NCBI GenBank assembly: GCA_026770585.1
Contig: MU647053.1
Location: 118,974 to 131,394, forward strand
Length of the DNA: 12,421 nucleotides
DNA from: Baffinella frigidus
Lineage: Eukaryota > Cryptophyceae > Cryptomonadales > Baffinellaceae
Direction: 5' to 3'
Part shown: in pieces, positions 1-7,400 of the stretch
How positions within the stretch are numbered: position 1 is the stretch's first letter
Layout: each line of letters begins with the position of its first letter
Made by a program: the position numbers and the translations under genes
Notes under the pieces: generated by a model
What the model was told of the DNA's origin: nothing
Database searches by the model: none
Seen by the model: only the letters and a program-made list of their open reading frames with translations

Positions 1-211
1 ACCCTCAACCCTCTACCCTCAACCCTCTACCCTCAACCCTCTACCCTAAACCCTAAACCCTAAATTCGAAACCCTGAACCCGAAACCCGAAACACTAAAC
101 CCGAAGCCCTGAACTCTGACCCCAAAACCCTAAAACCTACACCCCACACCCTAAACCCTAAAACCTACACCCCGCACCCTAAACCCTAAACCCCTATCCA
201 CACAACCGCAG
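1..211 (+). repeat. Telomere-like heptad array, end of the intron upstream of exon A
   Basis: C-rich heptads on the + strand: CCCTCAA at the start, then CCCTAAA, CCCGAAA and longer mixed forms up to about 192. The acceptor CCGCAG closes the stretch at 211. I take it as the 3' part of an intron, because exon A begins mid-protein immediately after it. No gene is seen in it. A true chromosome end is unlikely, since the gene must continue upstream. Confidence 0.75.
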
Positions 212-292
212 ATGGGACCGCGGGGAGGGCAAGGGGTACGGCATCACGCGGGTGCTCGAGGGCGGCAACCTGTGGGAGAAAGCCGCATGCAG
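212..292 (+). CDS. hemF: CPOX exon A
   Basis: The acceptor CCGCAG ends at 211 and the donor GTCCAT begins at 293. The reading frame starts with TGG at 213 and gives W-D-R-G-E-G, then [19 protein letters not shown]. This matches the N-terminal CPOX block usually written as W.RPGGGGG.SRVL..G.VWEKAGV. The last two bases (AG) join C2432 of exon B to make Ser, so the junction reads EKAACSVSVVKG and aligns without a gap to the usual EKAGVNVSVVYG. Upstream exons lie outside the window behind a heptad array. Five truncated copies of this exon's 3' end follow in intron 1; this is the only copy with the full 5' part and an acceptor. Confidence 0.88.
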
Positions 293-1381
293 GTCCATCC
301 TGGTTCCATCTCGAAAGATAACCGAATCAGTTAGGGGTTGGGGGCATTCAAACCCTAAAGGACCTGCAGGAACGCCTCTGGGAGAAAGCTGCGTGCAGGT
401 CCTGCCCACGCCAGAGGGCTACGAAGGAATTTTCGGCCCTAATCGGCCCACCTTTCCGTTACCTAATCGGCCCAACTTTCCGTTACCTTATCGGCCCACC
501 TTTCCGTTACCTTATCGGCCCACCTTTCCGTTACCTTACCGCCCCACCTTTCCGTTACCTTATCCGCAGGAACCCCCCTATGTCCCTACGGGTTGCCTAC
601 CGTAGGGTCCTAGGTCTTATTTAGATGGACTGTATCCGTGAAGCCCCCGGTGGCTGCTCAGTGGCGTGCTCGAGGGCGGCTACCTGTGGGAGAAAGCTGC
701 GTGCAGGTCCTACCCACGCCAGAGGGCTACGAAGGAATTTTCGGGCACTCAGTGCCCGAGTTTCCGCCACCTTATCCGTAGGAACCCCCCTATGCCCCTA
801 CGGATTGCCTACCGTAGGGTCCTAGGTCTTATCGCCTAAGGGATATTCAAAATCACTCTGGGAGAAAGCTGCGTGCAGGTCCGCTGCCGAGCGAGGACGT
901 GACACAATTTTACAATTTTAAAGGATTTTAAAAACTTTCACCTGCATCCTAAGGGAAATGGACTTTTAAAATGAGAAAGCTGAGGCCGGATTTCCGGTCG
1001 TGGCTTTTAAAATGGTGCTTGGGTCGCTCGAGCACGCGGCGGCAACCTCTGGGAGAAAGCTGCGTGCAGGTCCTGGCCCACGCCAGAGGGCTCGAGGGAA
1101 ACCGACGCCTTATCCACGCCAGATCTGGCGTCGTTGCCTTAAGTATTCAGGGGATTTCCCCTGCGAGATGTCAAAAGTGGACGTTTCGAGCCCTCTGGCG
1201 TGGATAAAGACACGCCAGACGTGCTCGAGGGCGGCAATCTCTGGGAGAAAGCTGCGTGCAGGTCTATCCTGGCTTAGGGTTTAGGGTTTAGGGCTCAGGG
1301 TTTAGTGTTCAGGGTTCAGGGGTTAGGGTTCGGGGTTTTGTAGGAGAAATCTGGGTGTTAGTCCACCCTCGACCCCAGGAA

Positions 1382-1468
<87 letters not shown>

Positions 1469-4400
1469 GGTGTAGGGTTGAGCGTTGAGCGTCGAGCGTT
1501 GAGGGTTTAGGGTTTAGGGTTTAGGGTTTAGGGTTTTTTATTTCACCCAGGCCCCGTGAGAGCAACGGTGAAGGATGGCCGCGGTCCACCGACCCCCTTA
1601 AGTGGCCAGTAGGCTGCGCGGTACGCACGAAACCGGGCCAAAGTTGACGGATTTGTACCACACTCCCAGCAATGTCAACTTTAGCATAGTCGGTCAACGC
1701 GCGCGGTACGTAGGGTTGAGGGGCTAGGAGTGTCCCTTGAGTGGCGAGTAGGCGCATACGCCCTACCGTAGGGCCCTAAGACCTCTGTGGGGTCAATGTT
1801 GACCCCACGGCCACTTAAGGGATAGCGTCCGTTGGGTTTCCGGTTTATTGCATGCAAACACGCCTCCTCCCCCACCAACCCTCCCGGCTGGACCAAATCG
1901 TCGATTCTAGATTTGAGATTTGCCCTTGCAGAGACCCCAGATCCGGGGTCTCTGCAAGGGTAAATCAAGGGTAAATCTAAAATTCGAAATCGACGATTTC
2001 GTCCAATCATGAGGGCTGGTGGGTTCTGGGTGAGTGCGAGGAGCCTGGGTCCCCTAAACCCTAACCCCTAAACCCTAAACCCTAACACCTAACACCTAAA
2101 CCCTAAACCCTAACACCTAACACCTAACACCTGAACCCTAAACCCCAACACCTAACCCCTAAACCCCTAAACCCCAACCCCTAAACCCTAACCCCTAACC
2201 CCTAACCCCTAACCCCTAACTCCCAATCCCTGAACCCTCCACTCAACCCCTAACCCCTAGCCCTAACCCCTAACCCCCACCCACTAATCCCTAAAACCTA
2301 AACCCTCAACCCTCAACACAGCGTGTCGGTGGTGAAGGGAGTGCTGAGCAAGGATCGCGCGAGAGCCTTTGAAACATAAACACATCCGGCATTGATAAAC
2401 CGGAGCTGAAAATGGCTGCGTGTTTTCGCAGCGTGTCGGTGGTGAAGGGAGTGCTGAGCAAGGAGCGCGCGGCGGCCATGAGCTCGCGTGGGCGCGACGC
2501 CCAAGCTGGCGCGGTGAGAGATTAGGCTTTAGGCGCTTACGGCACCAAACCCCTCAGCCCTTACGGCGCCAAAAAACAAAACACCTGAACCCTGAACCCT
2601 GAACTCTAAACCCTGAACCCTGAAACCTAACCCTGAATCTTGATTCCGGCGGGCATGAGCTCCCGTGGGCGCGACGCCCAAGCTGGCGCCGTAAGCGCCT
2701 AACCTGAGCCCTAAATCCTACACCACAAGCCACAAGCCCCAAGCCCCAAGCCCTGAAACCTGAAACCTGAACCCGGCGGCTATGAGCTCCCGGGGACGTG
2801 ACGCCCAAGCCGGCGCCGTACGCGCCTAACCCCCCAACCCGGATCTGCGTCTTCTTACCCGCATTTGCTTCTTCTTTATCACTCTCGACCCTGAACCCTG
2901 AACCCTGAAACCTGAACCCGGCGGCGATGAGCTCCAGGGGGCGGGTGAGAAATTAGGATTGAGGCGCTTACGGCGCCAAACAAAAACCCCTCAACCCTCA
3001 ACCCTGAACCCTAAGCCCTGAGCCCTGAAACCTGACCCTCAATCTTGAACCCGACGATGAGCTCCAGAGGACGCGACGCGCCTGACCTCATCTCCACAAA
3101 AGTATTAATGAATTGCTTTTGGTGCAACGAAATTTACTACACAAACGCTTTACTATTACTTTTATGAGTAAATCGTGTAGTAATTTTCGTTGCCAAAAGC
3201 AATTAATTAATACTTGTATGGAGATTAAACCCCTAACCCGAAACCCGCACCCTGAAGCATATCGGGGATCTCTCACCGCTGGGGCGGTGAGAGATTTCCA
3301 CGGCTGTGAACTGAAATGGACAGGTTTCATACCACGATTGCCGAACCCGAGGCCGAGGCTGGCGCCGTGAGCGCCTAAACCCTACACCCCTAGCCCTAAA
3401 CCCGCAACCCGCAACCCGCAACCCGCAACCCGCAACCCGCAACCCGCAACCCGCAACACTCAACACTCAACACTCAACACTCAACACTCAACACTCAACA
3501 CTCAACACTCAACACTCAACACTCAACACTCAACCCTCAACACTCAACTCTCAACCCTCAACACTCAACCCTCAACCCTCAACACTAAGGCGGTAAGCGC
3601 GCCCCAATCTAATTTCGGACCAAGACAGAATCTGTCCCGCTATCTTAGGCTTCCGACGCCGAAGGTAAGAGTATCTACGCTATGTTAGTCATCAAATGAT
3701 GCTATCTTACGCCTTCTCATGAGGACAGATTCTGGTATGGTCCGAGATGAAATCTCTCACTGTCTTCTGTGTCTGGTGGCGCTGGTGTTGAACCGGCACT
3801 TTCATAGGCTAACGGCCTGAAAATGGGGTAGTTAGGCAGACGGTATTGCCTAGGAGCTCCTACCGTAGGCCGAGGGATCCTAGGACCAAAAAGTCTCGGC
3901 CTACGGTAGGAGGTCCTAGGCAATCCCGTAGGCCTAACTACCCAATGTTTGGTCAGATACCCTATTAAATCTCTCACTGTCTTGAGCGCGACGCCTGCAC
4001 TGAATACAGTGTGGCCATGTTAATACACTAATAGGGTCACGTCCTGAAAACCGGGTAGTTAGGCCTACGGTATTGCCTACGGTAGGCCGTAGGGCCCCTA
4101 GGACCTAATACCTAATGCTTCATAGGACCCCTCCTAGGGCCCTACGGCCTACCGTAGGCAATACCGTAGGCTTCACTACCCGGTTTTCAGGACGTGACCC
4201 TAAATTTTTGGTTTCGACCCGCGAAATAAACACATGTCTGATTGATGCGCGGCTGGCGTACGTGGCCGCCTAAACCCTAGCTCTGGCTCAGTCTATGTGG
4301 GCTCGCCGATTTGGTGAGAGACCGGGTTTTTTTTCGTTGCAAAGTTGACTGATTTGATGCACGGCAGGCGTACGTGGCGGCAGCGTGCTCGCTGGTCTTC

Positions 4401-7400
4401 CACTCCGCCTCCCCCATGGTCCCCAAACCCTAAAACCCCAAACCCTACACCCCGAACCCCACACCCCACACCCTGAACTCTGAACCCTGAACCCTTAACC
4501 CTAAACCCCAAACCCCAAACCCCAAACCCCAAACCCCAAACCCCAAACCCCAAACCCCAAACCCCAAACCCCCAACCCGAAACCAGGTCCCTACCTTCCG
4601 CGCAGATGTCCGCCATTTCCAGGTGAGAGAGAACATTCAATAATTTCATTTTGGACCAAGACAGAATCTGTCCCGCTATCTTAGGCTCGCTCCCCACGCG
4701 GAAGGTAAGGGCGTATGTGCTATTTTAGGCATCAAATGATGCTATCTTACGCCTTTGTATCAGGACAGATTCTGGTATGGTCCGAGATGAAATTCGGATC
4801 GAACCCAACCCACCACACAGCGGGCTTCGAAGGGATTTTCGGGCTCTGAGAGCCCGAGTTTCCGTTACCTTATCCGTAGGAACCCCCCTATGTCCCTACG
4901 GATTGTCTACCGTAGGGGCGTAGGCCTTATCGCTTAGGGGTTATTCAAAATCCCTTCCAAGTCCGCTGTGTTGGCTAACATTTATTCCCTTCAACGAAAA
5001 CCGAATAGGAGGCTGCACGGGGTGTGCCCAATACACTCGTGGACACACCCTTTCACTCTCCACGGGTGTATTGGCCACACATGTGCAGCCTTCTATTGTC
5101 ATTCATCCGCCTCCCCGACGATCCCGGCGGTCCGATTCCAGAATGTGGGTCCATCTATTCTCTTTTCAGCTTACAACTGATTATTGCGGGGTTTTCAACA
5201 CGGTTTTATAAAAACTTGTATGGCACGAATTAGGTCACGGGCGGGCCCGGGTGGTACGGCGGCGGGGCGCACCTGGCACCTTTAGACAGTCATTAATGTA
5301 TTTAGACAGCACATGATACATTTAGACCGCACAAAAACATTTAGACAGTATAGAAAACATTTCTGTAATGTCTCAAGGACACGACCCCGCCCGTGCAGGT
5401 CACGGGCGGGCCCATTATATTGTCTATACATGTATTATATAGTCTATACATGTACTATACACCGTCTTCCCAGTCCAAAATCATAGGCTAACGACTTGAA
5501 AATGGGGTAGTTAGGCATACGGCATTGCCTAGGACCTCCTACCGTAGGCCGAGACTTTTTGGTCCTAGGATCCCTCGGCCTACGGTAGAGAGGTCCTAGG
5601 CAATGCCGTAGGCCTAACTACCCCATTTTCAGGCCGTTACCCTATTAATACGAAAACTTATCAAACCAGGACGGGCAGGGGCGGGCCCTCCCACACGGTG
5701 GACTACGAACCTTTCATCAAAAGTCAACTTGTCTGAACACAATTAACTTTAAGGATATTTCCAATGCAAAGTGGTCACGTTACACCCGGAATTCCGCCCC
5801 CAAACAAAACCCTCACTGTGCGGTTGGTAGAGCGCTGTGCAGAGAAGTTGGCCACCGCAAAATAGGAAAATGGGGAAATTGGAGCCATTTCGTCCATTCT
5901 GAAAAATTCATGGTACTAAATTTCTCAAAAGTTGACAAAATGGCTCCAATTTCTCAATTTTCTATGATTTCCGGTGGCCAACTTCTCTGCACAGCGCTCT
6001 ACGGCGGCGCGAGGTTGGAACACCCTATCCTGGTACAAACATGTAAATAGGATCCTGCAGCACGAGTGACCCGGGTGGGCCCGGGTGGTACGGCGGCGGA
6101 CCTCACGCCCTACTACCTAGGCGGGGCGGACCTGAACGAATACACCCTTCCGCCTGTCTTCCATGGCTGTATGACGCTTTTTGTACCAGAGGTCCCGTCT
6201 ACATGTAGTATCTGCCCCCTAAATGCAATTTTACACTCTCTAAAGTAGTTCTAAATGTAATTTTATACTCTCTAAAGTAGTTGTACACTCTCTAAATGTT
6301 TTATATACACACTAACGGTAATTACATACGCTCTAAAGGTATTATATACTCACTAAATGTATTGTATGGCACGAATCAGGTCACGGGCGGCCCGGGTTGG
6401 TACGGCAGCGGGACGGACCTCACGCCCTACTACCTTTTTGTACCAGAGTCCCCGTCCACATGTATTATATACCCTCTAAATGTAATTATATAATCTCTAA
6501 ATGAAATTATATACTCTCTAAATGTATTATTTGTTCGCTAAATGTAGTATATACTCGCTAAATGTATTATATGCAGGTTACGGGTGGCCCGGGTTGGTAC
6601 GGCGGCGGGGCGGACCTCACGCCCTACTACCTCTTTGTACCAGAGTCCCCGTCTAAATGTATTATATACCCTCCAAATGCAATTATATACTCTCCAAATG
6701 AAATTATATACACTCTCAAATGTATTACATCCGCTTTAAATTTAATTATATACGCTCTAAATGTATTATATACTCGCTAAATATATTATATGCAGGTTAC
6801 GGGTGGCCCGGGTTGGTATGGTGGCGGGGCGGACCTCACGCCCTACTACCTCTTCGACGAGGATGCTATCGACTTCCACAAGTAAACCCGAAACCCGAAA
6901 CCCGAAACCCCAAAACCCGAAACCCCAAACTCGAAACCCGAAACTCTGAATCCCAAACCTCAAACCCCACACCCCATACCCCAAACCCCAAACCCCAAAC
7001 CCCAAACCAGGTACTACGAAGCAGTGTGCAAGCGGCACGACCCGGAAAAGTGGGGCAAGTGAGGACACGCCCAAAGTTGACGAATTTGTACTGCGGAACC
7101 AGCATGTCAACTTTAGAATAGTCCGTCAACCCGCCTGCAGCCTGTATCCCCCTCATCGTTCATAGAGTTACTAGGAGAAATTAGTTAGGGCATAGTAAGT
7201 GTTAGTTAGGACTCCTAATTAAATGCGTCACGGCCCGAAGAAGTGCAGCAAGGAAGGACACGCCCCGGTTCACTGCGATGTTGGTGAATTTTGTATAAGA
7301 CGACCATGTGGTGTATTGGTGAATGCGACATCGGTGAATTGTGTATGAGACGACCATGTGGTGTATTGGTGAATGCGACATTGGTGAATTGTGTATAAGA

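Larger units (their letters stand above)
293..2431 (+). other. Intron 1 of CPOX (2139 nt, phase 2)
   Basis: GTCCAT...TTCGCAG. The intron holds five exon A 3' shards (375-398, 666-706, 856-878, 1038-1069, 1221-1261), a 24-bp tandem repeat, a CACGCCAGAGGG inverted repeat and G-rich telomere-like DNA at 1268-1536. It also holds the AAAGTTGAC and CTTAAGTGGCC elements, a long hairpin element at 1871-2023, C-rich heptads at 2053-2318 and a half copy of exon B. No independent gene is seen. Confidence 0.8.
2514..4367 (+). other. Intron 2 of CPOX (1854 nt, phase 0)
   Basis: GTGAGA...CGGCAG. It holds exon B 3' shards alternating with heptads (2649-3083, 3355-3366), inverted GGCGCTTACGGC remnants, a 136-bp MITE at 3090-3225, CCCGCAA and CACTCAA arrays, an element at 3612-3753, two palindromic elements (3805-3964 and 4033-4202) and a short exon C shard. 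No independent gene is seen. Confidence 0.8.
4623..6795 (+). other. Intron 4 of CPOX (2173 nt, phase 0)
   Basis: GTGAGA...TATGCAG. It holds, in order, MITEs of families F, A and B, a hairpin at 5011-5090, exon E 5' shards, TTTAGACAG repeats, the family C element and an AT-rich tandem array carrying exon E 5' copies. No independent gene is seen; 5092-5220 and 5650-5827 show nothing I recognise. Confidence 0.8.
6219..6795 (+). repeat. AT-rich CTCTAAATGTATTATATA array with embedded exon E copies
   Basis: Runs of a roughly 20-bp motif CTCTAAATGTATTATATA and variants fill 6219-6365, 6468-6570 and 6656-6790. Between them stand exon E 5' copies at 6380 and 6577, and exon E itself at 6796. Spacings are 197 and 219 bp, so the motif run plus exon edge was duplicated as one unit. 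Confidence 0.8.

Noticed and set aside
1-190. A true chromosome end
   Set aside because: The heptads are mixed variants, similar arrays lie throughout the introns, and exon A begins mid-protein, so the gene must extend upstream.
444-563. CRISPR-like array
   Set aside because: The units are directly adjacent with no unique spacers, and the setting is eukaryotic.
252-605. 117-residue open frame with RPTFPLPY repeats as a separate gene
   Set aside because: Its first part is exon A read past the donor at 293. The rest is a 24-bp tandem repeat whose length happens to be a multiple of three.
4293-4697. 134-residue minus-strand frame with VWGLGFG repeats
   Set aside because: It is the antisense of a telomere-like heptad array. 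Several other minus-strand frames at 2554, 3233, 6766 and 6866 have the same origin.
5818-5860. tRNA gene, because GGTTGGTAGAGCGC resembles a D-arm
   Set aside because: No matching T-arm or acceptor stem follows. The GAGCGCTGTGCAGAG part is the terminal inverted repeat of a MITE and recurs at 8476.
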